From Algicola sagamiensis DSM 14643 (lineage in GTDB: Bacteria > Pseudomonadota > Gammaproteobacteria > Enterobacterales > Alteromonadaceae), in the NCBI RefSeq assembly GCF_000374485.1, contig NZ_KB894491.1, positions 372,546-436,545 of the forward strand: DNA of 64,000 nt. Reading direction: 5' to 3'. The translations under genes were made by a program, and so were the position numbers. The notes beneath the pieces were generated by a model. It was not told where the DNA came from. It ran no database searches and saw only the letters and a program-made list of their open reading frames with translations. Each line of letters begins with the position of its first letter. Positions within the stretch are counted from its first letter, which is position 1. Positions 8,985 through 16,912 of this stretch are shown piece by piece.

Positions 8985-11900
8985 ATGGGGATAAAAAAGA
9001 TGGACTTAGTATCTTTAAGTGAAAATCGTAATAAAGAGATGTCCATAGCCGGACTCAATCGGTTCTCTTTACATCAAATTATGTTCGCCTGTATTCTCAT
9101 TCCAGGTGTGTTAATTTGCGCTTTGGGTATGTTTACGGTATCCAATCATGGTGGAATAGCAGGACAAAGCTTACATAAACAGAGTCAGACCCATCAAGAA
9201 ATTTTACAGCTCAATCGAAATATCGCTTCAGCCGAACAGAGTACAGCAGTAATACGCGCTCAGTTATTCCAACTGTCCAGCTTGATCCAGCACAGTATTC
9301 TCTCAGAAAGTAAAGCTGCAATTACATCAATCGAAAATCTAGGTCTCACTATTACTGCAGAAATCAGGCAACAAGCAGAATTCATCAAATCCATCAAGCA
9401 ACAGTTGGGAAGCGCAGCTTTTCTTTCCGATTCAACCTCAAAACTACTGGTGAAAATATCCAGACTACAGGATGAGCTTCACTTTAATGCATCACTCAAC
9501 AAAAAGTTAGAAATCGCTCAGAAATCACTCATCAGTCAGGTGAATCGATCTCAATTTGCCTCCGCTGCCCAAAACTATCTTACAAACCTGCAACCCACAG
9601 TAGAAAACCTCTCGAAAAGAATTGAAACGCAAGGAAAAAAAGTTAATACACTGATGAGTGATGTAAACCAGTTTTCAACTGAAGTCAGTGAGCATATCTA
9701 TCAAAAGAGCTTATCGGACATTGATTCATCAAGTAGTACTGGTTATTTTTTCTTATTCCTCATATCAGCAGGTATCATTATGGGTATCCTCTGGGTTGCA
9801 CGCAATCAGTTCGTGACACCATTCCAACAAATGCACCGTGGACTCATGAAGCTGGCAACAACCCAGCCTGAATTTAAACCGCTAGCACAACGGTTTGATG
9901 CTTACTACATCAAAAGAGCATTCGATATGCTGATCCAAAATCTATCGAACACAGGAACTTCAGAACAAGATCAGGCACTGATCACTGGTTTAGAACAGGC
10001 TTCACAACCCATTATGATCGCAAACAACAACCATGAAGTTGTTTTTGCAAACCAAGCATGCCATACATTCTTCGATAAGCATCAATCATCGATGACTCAG
10101 GCTTTCGGCCAGGTTTCCAATCTATCAAGCTTGTCTATTTTACAGTTAGATACACAAAAAGCTGCTTTTGAACAGGATCTGGTACAACTCAAATCGATGA
10201 CTGAAACACAGATCCAAGTGGGCGAAACTATTATGACGCGTAAAGTCACCCCACTGCATAATGGTGCAAATCAGCGTGTTGGTACAATCGTTGAATGGCA
10301 AGAGTATGCATCTGGTGAAGAACCGCCAACACGTCAAGATGAAGCAATGAACCGCATCAAACTTGCATTGGATGTATGTCAAGCGAATGTCATGATGGCT
10401 GATAACGATATGAACATCGTTTACCTGAATGAATCTGTTCATGCCATGATGCGCAAAAACCAATCCGAACTACAGACACACATATCCAATTTCGATTCTG
10501 AAAAGCTGATCGGGACTTGCGTCGATGTATTCCATAAAGATCCTTCACATCAACGCCGTATGATTGCAGATCTTAAGCAAGTCTATAACACGCGCTTAGA
10601 AGTTGGCTGTTTAACATTTGACTTAACAGCAACACCAATTTTCGATAAGGGAAATCGCCTAGGGACAGTCGTAGAGTGGGAAGATATTACAGATATATTG
10701 GCGAAACAGCGTGAAGAGCAGAAGTTGGCGCAAAATAATGAACGGATAAAACGAGCACTGGATGTCTGTCAAGCCAATGTAATGATGGCTGATAATGACT
10801 TTAACATTGTTTATCTAAACGATTCTGTCGAAAAAATGATGCAAACGAATCAGGAAACACTGCGTATCAAACTCCCCAACTTTGATGCAAGTAAGCTCCT
10901 TGGTACTTGTGTCGATACATTCCATGCCGATCCGTCCTATCAAAGGAACATCGTCGGCGGCATGACAGAGGTCTATAACACCAGACTCGAACTTGCAGGG
11001 CTCACTTTTGATCTGATCGCAACCCCAGTATTTTCCGATAATGGCGAACGCCTAGGCACAGTTGTTGAGTGGGATGATATAACCGAGTCACTGGCAAGAC
11101 AGCAGTTTGAACAACGAATGGCTGAGGATAATGCTCGAATCAAACGAGCGTTGGATGTCTGCCAAGCCAACGTCATGATGGCAGATAACGACTTTAATAT
11201 CGTATACGTTAACGAGTCCGTTCAAAGAATGATGAAGTCCAATCAAGAAACCATCAAAATAAAACTTCCGAACTTTAATGCAGAAACTTTGCTTGGTACC
11301 TGTGTCGATACATTCCATGCTGATCCGTCCTATCAACGGAATATGGTCGGGGCCATGACAGAGGTATATAACACTCGTCTTGAACTGGCCGGACTCACAT
11401 TTGACCTCATCGCAACACCGGTATTTTCCGATGAAGGAGACAGACTTGGCACAGTCGTTGAGTGGGACGATATTACGGAATCTCTGGCAAGACAGAAAGC
11501 AGAACAACAACTGGCACAAGATAACGCAAGGATCAAGAGAGCACTGGATGTATGCCAAGCCAATGTTATGATGGCGGATAATGACTTCAACATTGTGTAT
11601 ACCAACGACTCAGTTGAAAAAATGATGAAGTCGAATGAGGCCAAGATCAAGACACACCTCCCCAATTTCGATGCAGAAAGTTTGATTGGTACTTGTGTGG
11701 ATACCTTCCATAAGGAGCCGTCATATCAGCGGAATATGGTTAGTGCGATGAAAGAAGTCTATAACACCCGACTCGAAATCTCTGGGCTCACATTCGACCT
11801 CATTGCCACACCAGTATTCTCTGATGATGGTGAGCGTCTTGGGACAGTCGTCGAATGGAATGACATTACTGAATCTCTGGCAAGACAATTGGCAGAACAA

Positions 11901-13712
11901 AAACTGGCGCAAGCCAATGCTCGAACCAAACGAGCACTGGATGTCTGTCAAGCCAATGTCATGATGGCGGATAATGACTTCAATATCGTTTATATGAATA
12001 ATTCTGTTGAAAAAATGATGAAATCAAATGAAGAGAAACTCCGCATGGCACTACCTCAATTTAATGCTGACAAGCTATTGGGGACATGTGTTGACATATT
12101 CCACAAGCAACCTTCATATCAACGTGATCTCGTTGCAAATATGACTGACGTCTACAATACTCGCCTCAAACTCACCGGGCTCACATTTGACTTAATTGCA
12201 ACACCAGTATTCTCTGATGAGGGTGAGCGGCTTGGTACTGTCGTCGAGTGGAATGATATCACCGAAGAGCTTGCCAGAGCCGAAGAAGAGCAACGGATCG
12301 CTAGAGAAAATTTACGGATAAAACAAGCCCTTGATAATGTTGCTACCAACACCATGATTGGCGATAGAAATAACAACATCATCTATATGAACAATAGCAT
12401 TCATACCATGATGAAGAATGCTGAACGGGATATCCAAAAAGATCTCCCGAACTTCAACAGTAACAAGTTAATTGGTGAGAATATTGATCAATTCCACAAA
12501 AACCCTTCGCATCAGCAACGAATGATCGAAGCCCTAACATCCACCTACAAAACAGAAATCATGATTGGTGGTAGAACCTTTGGACTCATTGCTAATCCAA
12601 TCAATGATGAAGGTGGCGAGAGGATTGGTACGGTTGTCGAGTGGACTGATAGAACAGATGAAGTGGCCATTGAGAAGGAAATTAATCAGCTCATCGACTC
12701 TGCTTCGGATGGTGATTTGACTTTACGGATCCAGGAAGAAGACAAAGAAGGTTTCTTCTTGAATTTATCTAAGGGACTTAATCAATTAGTTGGCATTGCA
12801 GAAGGCGTGATTAATGATACTGTGACTGTCCTAGATGCAATGGCGCATGGTGACCTCACTAAGTCAATTACTACGGACTATCATGGCCTGTATGGAAAAT
12901 TAAAACAGGATGCAAATACAACGGTTGAGAAGCTGACAGAAGTGATTGCGCGTATCAATAATGCAGCAGGTCTTGTTGCAAGTGGTGCTGAAGAAATTGA
13001 ACAAGGAAATACTGATTTAAGTCAACGAACTGAGTCACAAGCATCGTCTCTCGAAGAAACCGCTGCAAGCATGGAAGAGATGACAGGTAATGTCAGACAA
13101 AGTTCAGAGAATGCGAAAGAAGCGAATACACTCGCGATTGAAGCAAAAAATAAAGCCGAAGAAGGCGGCCAAATCGTTTCTCAAGCCATTCAAGGTATGG
13201 AAGAGATCAATGAATCGAGTAAAAAGATCAATGATATTATCGGTGTCATTGATGAGATTGCTTTCCAAACAAACCTTCTTGCCCTTAATGCAGCCGTAGA
13301 AGCAGCAAGGGCGGGTGAACAAGGACGCGGATTTGCTGTCGTTGCAGGTGAAGTCCGAAACCTTGCCCAACGCTCTTCTGGCGCAGCAAAAGAAATTAAG
13401 GATCTTATTCGAGACAGTGTCAATAAAGTGGAATTTGGCACCGATTTAGTCAATCAGTCCGGTGAAACACTCAATGAAATTGTTGACTCTGTACAGCATG
13501 TCAGCCAGATGGTAGCAGAGATCAGTCATGCAGCAATCGAGCAAACATCAGGTATTGAGCAGGTAAATACTGCCGTTATGCAAATGGACGAAATGACGCA
13601 AAGAAATGCAGCACTCGTTGAAGAGGTATCCGCAGCTGGTGAAGCAATGGCAGATCAAGCCAGAGATATGAGGAATATACTTTCGTTCTTCACCACGAAT
13701 GAAAGACAATAA
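8985..13712 (+). CDS. Methyl-accepting chemotaxis protein with seven PAS units
   Basis: 1575 residues, about three times the usual receptor length. Two membrane segments (about residues 30-52 and 252-271) frame a periplasmic helical domain. A divergent PAS unit (about 340-450) is followed by six tandem PAS units starting near residues 457, 587, 718, 849, 980 and 1111. Five of the six carry LDVCQANVMMADND; the last is changed to LDNVATNTMIGDRN. HAMP-like segments follow, then the MCP signalling hairpin IDEIAFQTNLLALNAAVEAA with GEVRNLAQRSS. It should signal through CheA/CheW to the flagellum. The start is uncertain: ATG 9000 (GGGG eight bases upstream) is an alternative. Confidence 0.9.
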   Translation: MGIKKMDLVSLSENRNKEMSIAGLNRFSLHQIMFACILIPGVLICALGMFTVSNHGGIAGQSLHKQSQTHQEILQLNRNIASAEQSTAVIRAQLFQLSSLIQHSILSESKAAITSIENLGLTITAEIRQQAEFIKSIKQQLGSAAFLSDSTSKLLVKISRLQDELHFNASLNKKLEIAQKSLISQVNRSQFASAAQNYLTNLQPTVENLSKRIETQGKKVNTLMSDVNQFSTEVSEHIYQKSLSDIDSSSSTGYFFLFLISAGIIMGILWVARNQFVTPFQQMHRGLMKLATTQPEFKPLAQRFDAYYIKRAFDMLIQNLSNTGTSEQDQALITGLEQASQPIMIANNNHEVVFANQACHTFFDKHQSSMTQAFGQVSNLSSLSILQLDTQKAAFEQDLVQLKSMTETQIQVGETIMTRKVTPLHNGANQRVGTIVEWQEYASGEEPPTRQDEAMNRIKLALDVCQANVMMADNDMNIVYLNESVHAMMRKNQSELQTHISNFDSEKLIGTCVDVFHKDPSHQRRMIADLKQVYNTRLEVGCLTFDLTATPIFDKGNRLGTVVEWEDITDILAKQREEQKLAQNNERIKRALDVCQANVMMADNDFNIVYLNDSVEKMMQTNQETLRIKLPNFDASKLLGTCVDTFHADPSYQRNIVGGMTEVYNTRLELAGLTFDLIATPVFSDNGERLGTVVEWDDITESLARQQFEQRMAEDNARIKRALDVCQANVMMADNDFNIVYVNESVQRMMKSNQETIKIKLPNFNAETLLGTCVDTFHADPSYQRNMVGAMTEVYNTRLELAGLTFDLIATPVFSDEGDRLGTVVEWDDITESLARQKAEQQLAQDNARIKRALDVCQANVMMADNDFNIVYTNDSVEKMMKSNEAKIKTHLPNFDAESLIGTCVDTFHKEPSYQRNMVSAMKEVYNTRLEISGLTFDLIATPVFSDDGERLGTVVEWNDITESLARQLAEQKLAQANARTKRALDVCQANVMMADNDFNIVYMNNSVEKMMKSNEEKLRMALPQFNADKLLGTCVDIFHKQPSYQRDLVANMTDVYNTRLKLTGLTFDLIATPVFSDEGERLGTVVEWNDITEELARAEEEQRIARENLRIKQALDNVATNTMIGDRNNNIIYMNNSIHTMMKNAERDIQKDLPNFNSNKLIGENIDQFHKNPSHQQRMIEALTSTYKTEIMIGGRTFGLIANPINDEGGERIGTVVEWTDRTDEVAIEKEINQLIDSASDGDLTLRIQEEDKEGFFLNLSKGLNQLVGIAEGVINDTVTVLDAMAHGDLTKSITTDYHGLYGKLKQDANTTVEKLTEVIARINNAAGLVASGAEEIEQGNTDLSQRTESQASSLEETAASMEEMTGNVRQSSENAKEANTLAIEAKNKAEEGGQIVSQAIQGMEEINESSKKINDIIGVIDEIAFQTNLLALNAAVEAARAGEQGRGFAVVAGEVRNLAQRSSGAAKEIKDLIRDSVNKVEFGTDLVNQSGETLNEIVDSVQHVSQMVAEISHAAIEQTSGIEQVNTAVMQMDEMTQRNAALVEEVSAAGEAMADQARDMRNILSFFTTNERQ
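10353..12700 (+). repeat. Tandem PAS-coding repeat, period 393 bp
   Basis: The segment encoding the R-(I/T)-K-(R/L/Q)-A-L-D start of each PAS unit recurs at 10353, 10743, 11136, 11529, 11922 and 12315. Four consecutive spacings are exactly 393 bases (131 codons) and the first is 390. Units 2-5 are strongly alike at the DNA level, including long runs around GAGTGGGATGATAT. Confidence 0.9.
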
Positions 13713-13781
13713 GATCAAGTCAGGGGGATGCTTAAATTGCACCCCTACACTTTTATAATTATGATAAACAACGCTCTAAAT

Positions 13782-13877
13782 CTAACTGCACAATACCTCA
13801 TCAAAATAATCCAATAATGAGCGCAGTTTTGGCATCATCCTCTTTCTACTTGGAAAAACGGCATAGATATCAACAAA
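13782..13877 (-). pseudogene. LysR-family regulator, C-terminal fragment
   Basis: Reading leftward from 13877 there are 31 codons and a TAG: FVDIYAVFPSRKRMMPKLRS, then LLDYFDE. This is the typical LysR C-terminus (VYAV.PSR...PK.R.F.D.L). Immediately upstream of the fragment the frame meets a stop and homology ends, so the rest of the gene has been lost. It abuts a YcaC-like fragment on the other strand. Confidence 0.6.
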
Positions 13878-14058
13878 GCGTCGTTACCGCGAGCCTCACA
13901 GAAGGTCCAAACTGCCCTGTGATGCCAGCGGTGACAGAAATTCTAGAGCAGGATGTTATCAAGCGCGATGGAGAAATCAACGCTTGGGATCATAATGGAT
14001 TTCGCAAAACAATCGAAAAAAGTGGCCGCAAAAAGTCATTATGGCTGGCGTCATAACA
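13877..14058 (+). pseudogene. YcaC-like isochorismatase-family hydrolase, internal fragment
   Basis: The frame reads SVVTASLTEGPNCPVMPAV, then INAWDHNGFRKTIEKSGRKK, which is the middle of YcaC-like hydrolases (S..GPNGP..P...., INAWD...F..A...TGRK). A frameshift near 14037 moves the continuation MAGVIT into another frame, and homology stops at 14055-14058 where a 28-bp repeat begins. Both ends of the gene are missing. The in-frame ATG at 13817 lies in the LysR remnant and is not the original start. Confidence 0.6.
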
Positions 14059-14093
14059 AAAATTAGACAGTCACAAAATAATTGGACAGTCAC
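14055..14093 (+). repeat. 28-bp repeat copy 1 plus extra GACAGTCAC
   Basis: The 28 bases at 14055-14082, with the core TTAGACAGTCACAAAATAAT, are identical to 14330-14357. A second GACAGTCAC follows at 14085-14093. The core is the same as in the repeats flanking the transposase at 7.6 kb. The copy truncates the YcaC-like fragment. Confidence 0.65.
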
Positions 14094-14142
14094 TGGTGTG
14101 CGGTATCCATGCAGCACACCATTCAAAATAGAGGAACATCTC

Positions 14143-14433
14143 ATGCCACTTAAAAACTCTCAATATGGAGATAATCAATACATCATTGTCGTACTTACTT
14201 TTTTGGATTTACTCCCCTTGGTCTATTTCATTCCACCTTGGGTTGAACAGACTTTTGGTGTGTCACACTTCTTCACAACTTTAATTTCTGTCGGGATCAT
14301 AGTTTCGCTAATCAGTTATGTCTGGCTACAACAAAAATTAGACAGTCACAAAATAATAGAAGTTTATGACTGTCCTTTTCAGATCAGTCCTATTCATATC
14401 TCATTCCTCATGAAGAATCATTTCAATGGATGA
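14143..14433 (+). CDS. Small two-helix membrane protein, repeat-altered C-terminus
   Basis: 96 residues from the ATG at 14143, which has GAGGAAC eight bases upstream. Two hydrophobic segments are visible: YIIVVLTFLDLLPLVYFI and FFTTLISVGIIVSLISYVWL. No family recognised. The C-terminal part after YVWLQQ is encoded by the second copy of the 28-bp repeat and what follows, so the original protein may have ended differently. It lies just upstream of arsR but has no obvious tie to arsenic. Confidence 0.45.
   Translation: MPLKNSQYGDNQYIIVVLTFLDLLPLVYFIPPWVEQTFGVSHFFTTLISVGIIVSLISYVWLQQKLDSHKIIEVYDCPFQISPIHISFLMKNHFNG
14330..14374 (+). repeat. 28-bp repeat copy 2 with inverted partner
   Basis: 14330-14357 is identical to 14055-14082. 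A reverse-oriented TATGACTGTC follows at about 14365-14374, so the copy forms an inverted pair like the one at 6894-6950. Confidence 0.65.
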
Positions 14434-14443
14434 AAACAAACCT

Positions 14444-14487
14444 TTGACATATGAAATAACATATATATGATATTCCATATATATGAT
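14444..14487 (+). promoter_or_regulatory. arsR promoter with candidate ArsR operator
   Basis: TTGACA (14444-14449), 16 bases, then TATGAT (14466-14471) form a good sigma-70 promoter. CATATATATGAT occurs at 14460-14471 and again at 14476-14487, overlapping the -10 and the expected start of transcription. AT-rich dyads of this kind over the promoter are typical ArsR binding sites. This supports autorepression relieved by arsenite. Confidence 0.65.
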
Positions 14488-14503
14488 TTCATCGTTGGTG
14501 AAT

Positions 14504-14842
14504 ATGTTCTGTCCACTCGCTTTTTATAAATGTCTCGCCGATGATACGCGGTTGAAGTCTCTGTTACTCATCACACTCAAAGGCGAGCTTTGCGTCTGCG
14601 ATATTCAGCAAGCGCTTCAGCTCAGTCAGCCTAAAATATCTCGCCATCTAGCCGATCTGCGTAAATCCAACTTGTTACTCGATGAACGACGTGGAAAATG
14701 GGTGTATTACTCACTTCACCCAGAGCTACCTGATTGGGCACAGAAAGTGCTACAAGGCACAGCGACAAGCAACTTAAACTACATTGCATCAGGATTGAGA
14801 GCACTGACACAAACAGGAACAAATCGAATGAACTGCTGTTAG
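14504..14842 (+). CDS. arsR: Arsenic-responsive repressor ArsR
   Basis: 112 residues from the ATG at 14504; a longer frame opens at 14483 but would begin almost at the transcription start. It is a winged-helix ArsR/SmtB repressor: FYKCLADDTRLKSLLL, the metalloid-binding ELCVCDIQ (CxC), the recognition helix LSQPKISRHLADLRKSNLL and the wing DERRGKWVYYSL. The ELCVCD motif is the one that binds As(III) in E. coli ArsR. A C-terminal NCC pair is also present. arsC starts 26 bases after the stop. Confidence 0.9.
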   Translation: MFCPLAFYKCLADDTRLKSLLLITLKGELCVCDIQQALQLSQPKISRHLADLRKSNLLLDERRGKWVYYSLHPELPDWAQKVLQGTATSNLNYIASGLRALTQTGTNRMNCC

Positions 14843-14868
14843 GCCATTTTATCATTCGGGCATTATTT

Positions 14869-15321
14869 ATGAAAAAAGTACTGTATATTTGCACCCATAA
14901 TCGTTGTCGAAGCATTCTTTTCGAAGCAATCACCAATCATACATTTGGGGAAAAGATTCAAGCCAAAAGCGCTGGTAGTCAGCCCGTAGGGGAAGTTTAT
15001 CCAATGACTTTGCACACTTTGAATCAAGCAGGGATCTCTACGCATGGGCTAAAAAGCCAATCTTGGGATCAGCTCGAATCTTTTGCACCCGATCTTGTGA
15101 TCACGGTTTGTGATTCTGCTGCAGGCGAATCATGCCCTGTTTGGTTTGGCCAAGCGAAGCGGTTACATTGGGGGATTGTCGATCCATCTAAACTTCAGAA
15201 TGAATACGAATCACAGCTTGCTTTTCACAAAACCATTTCGGAAATTCAAGAAAAGATCCAACAATTACCAATTATCCTAAAAGAAATCACGCAAACCCAA
15301 ACAGAGGAAGCTGGAGTCTAA
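14869..15321 (+). CDS. arsC: Arsenate reductase ArsC (thioredoxin-coupled, LMW-PTP type)
   Basis: 150 residues from ATG 14869. The P-loop CTHNRCRS (C8) and the later pair C81 and C89 in [12 protein letters not shown] match the three-Cys relay of the Staphylococcus pI258-type enzyme, which reduces arsenate to arsenite with electrons from thioredoxin. An upstream in-frame ATG at 14734 overlaps arsR and was rejected. The stop TAA is one base from the arsH ATG, so translation is probably coupled. Confidence 0.92.
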   Translation: MKKVLYICTHNRCRSILFEAITNHTFGEKIQAKSAGSQPVGEVYPMTLHTLNQAGISTHGLKSQSWDQLESFAPDLVITVCDSAAGESCPVWFGQAKRLHWGIVDPSKLQNEYESQLAFHKTISEIQEKIQQLPIILKEITQTQTEEAGV

Positions 15322-15322
15322 T

Positions 15323-16042
15323 ATGAGCCTCACCGATTTAAACCTTCCCCAGTTGGATGAAACACAATTTTCAGCACCAACGCCATCACAATTTCATCCC
15401 AAACTTTCAACGCATCCCCCCCGGATCCTTTTGCTTTATGGTTCCTTAAGAGACCGCTCTTACAGTCGCTTGGTCATTGAAGAAAGTGCTCGGATTTTAC
15501 AAAAAATGGGGGCAGAAACTCGGGTTTTCGATCCTACTGGATTACCACTTCCAGATAGTGAAGAGGATACGCATCCAAAAGTTCAGGAATTACGCGAGTT
15601 GGTGACTTGGTCAGAGGGACAGGTTTGGTGTTCCCCAGAGCGACACGGCAACATGACAGGGATCATGAAAGCGCAAATTGACTGGATCCCACTTTCTCTT
15701 GGTGCTGTTCGACCAACACAAGGCAAAACCCTGGCTCTCATGCAAGTTTGTGGTGGTTCTCAATCATTCAATACAGTCAACCAAATGCGAACGCTCGGCC
15801 GTTGGATGCGGATGTTAACCATTCCGAACCAGTCTTCTGTGCCAAAAGCATTTACTGAATTCGAAGAAAATGGCCGTATGAAGCCATCTCCATTTTTCAA
15901 CAGGATCGTGGATGTTCTTGAAGAACTCATAAAATTCACTTATCTCACAAGAGATAACAATGACTTCTTGCTCGACCGTTATTCCGAGCGTGTTGAGTCA
16001 GCAGAAAAACTGATGGCGCGAGTCAACCAACGGAGTATATAA
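15323..16042 (+). CDS. arsH: ArsH, NADPH-dependent FMN oxidoreductase for organoarsenicals
   Basis: 239 residues. The flavodoxin-like FMN-binding loop is [13 protein letters not shown] near residues 38-50, followed by [20 protein letters not shown] and the [18 protein letters not shown] block typical of ArsH. ArsH oxidises trivalent methylated or aromatic arsenicals to the less toxic pentavalent forms. It is the last gene of the arsR-arsC-arsH cluster. No arsB, acr3 or other arsenite permease is present next to it. Confidence 0.92.
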   Translation: MSLTDLNLPQLDETQFSAPTPSQFHPKLSTHPPRILLLYGSLRDRSYSRLVIEESARILQKMGAETRVFDPTGLPLPDSEEDTHPKVQELRELVTWSEGQVWCSPERHGNMTGIMKAQIDWIPLSLGAVRPTQGKTLALMQVCGGSQSFNTVNQMRTLGRWMRMLTIPNQSSVPKAFTEFEENGRMKPSPFFNRIVDVLEELIKFTYLTRDNNDFLLDRYSERVESAEKLMARVNQRSI

Positions 16043-16116
16043 CAACAACTATTTCTCATTCCGACAAAGCTTGTTTATAGTAATTCAAAGGCCTTACTGA
16101 ATTTGAAAGAGGAAAG

Positions 16117-16890
16117 ATGCAGCGGTTTAGCTTATATTTTTGCTTGCTTTTTTGGGGCCCTTGGCTTCTTGCAGCCGAAATGAATACTAAAAGAGTCTCC
16201 GCTGCCACACTATATGGCTACCCTCCTTTTACATACACTAAAAATAACAACACAAAGAGCTTTCGCGAAACCATTTTAGTCGGACAGGATTCAAAAAAGC
16301 TAAAAGGCACCAGCTGGCAGTGTTTTCGACAGGCTATGCAGCAGCAAGGGTATGTGATTGAATTGATTGTCACCAATTGGTCCCGGGCTTATCAGGAGGT
16401 CCAAAAAGGTGAAATCGAATTGCTTTTTCCAACTGCACTCAATTCCAATCGACTCAGAATATTTCACTACTCTGCAAATGTTTTAAATCGGATACGCTAT
16501 GTTATATACACTCGATACAATGCGTTTTTGGATAAGCATTCAATAGCCGATTTAAAAGGGCTGACCATCGGGGTCATGCGCGGGTTTGAATATGGTGAAT
16601 TCTGGAGAAAAAACAAGCACCAATTTGAAGTCTATCCTCTTGACCATATAGAACGAGGGCTTTTAATGTTAGATAAAGCACACCTCGATGGGTTTCTTGG
16701 TTATGAGGTGAATTGGGATTTGACTATTATGAAAATGGGAAAACTTGGTCATTATCGAAAGTTAAAACACTTAGGTGAAAATAATGAGTTTGTCGTCTCA
16801 TCCAAAAAGAGTAAAACAGGTCTTGAAAAGTTAAAAGCCTTCGATGAAGGCTTTCAACAAATTGAAGCACTTGGCATTCCCTGCCATTAA
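16117..16890 (+). CDS. Periplasmic substrate-binding protein-like, divergent copy
   Basis: 257 residues with a signal peptide ending near LLAAE and AGAGGA ahead of the ATG. It has the layout of amino-acid-type binding proteins (SBP_bac_3): YGYPPFTYTK near the N-terminus, NWSRAYQEVQKGEIELLFP, and IADLKGLTIGVMRGFEYGE at the hinge. It is related to the five-gene cluster at 34.9-39.2 kb but is the most divergent member. No permease or ATPase gene is adjacent. The ligand is unknown. Confidence 0.75.
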   Translation: MQRFSLYFCLLFWGPWLLAAEMNTKRVSAATLYGYPPFTYTKNNNTKSFRETILVGQDSKKLKGTSWQCFRQAMQQQGYVIELIVTNWSRAYQEVQKGEIELLFPTALNSNRLRIFHYSANVLNRIRYVIYTRYNAFLDKHSIADLKGLTIGVMRGFEYGEFWRKNKHQFEVYPLDHIERGLLMLDKAHLDGFLGYEVNWDLTIMKMGKLGHYRKLKHLGENNEFVVSSKKSKTGLEKLKAFDEGFQQIEALGIPCH

Positions 16891-16912
16891 GTCCCCTTCA
16901 AACACCATTCAT

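Noticed and set aside
10353-12700. PAS repeats as an assembly artefact
   Set aside because: Units differ from each other at many codons, and the first and last are clearly distinct, so they are not collapsed or duplicated reads.
14734-14868. Longer N-terminus for ArsC
   Set aside because: It would overlap arsR by more than 100 bases, and its residues are unlike any ArsC; the P-loop protein starts at 14869.
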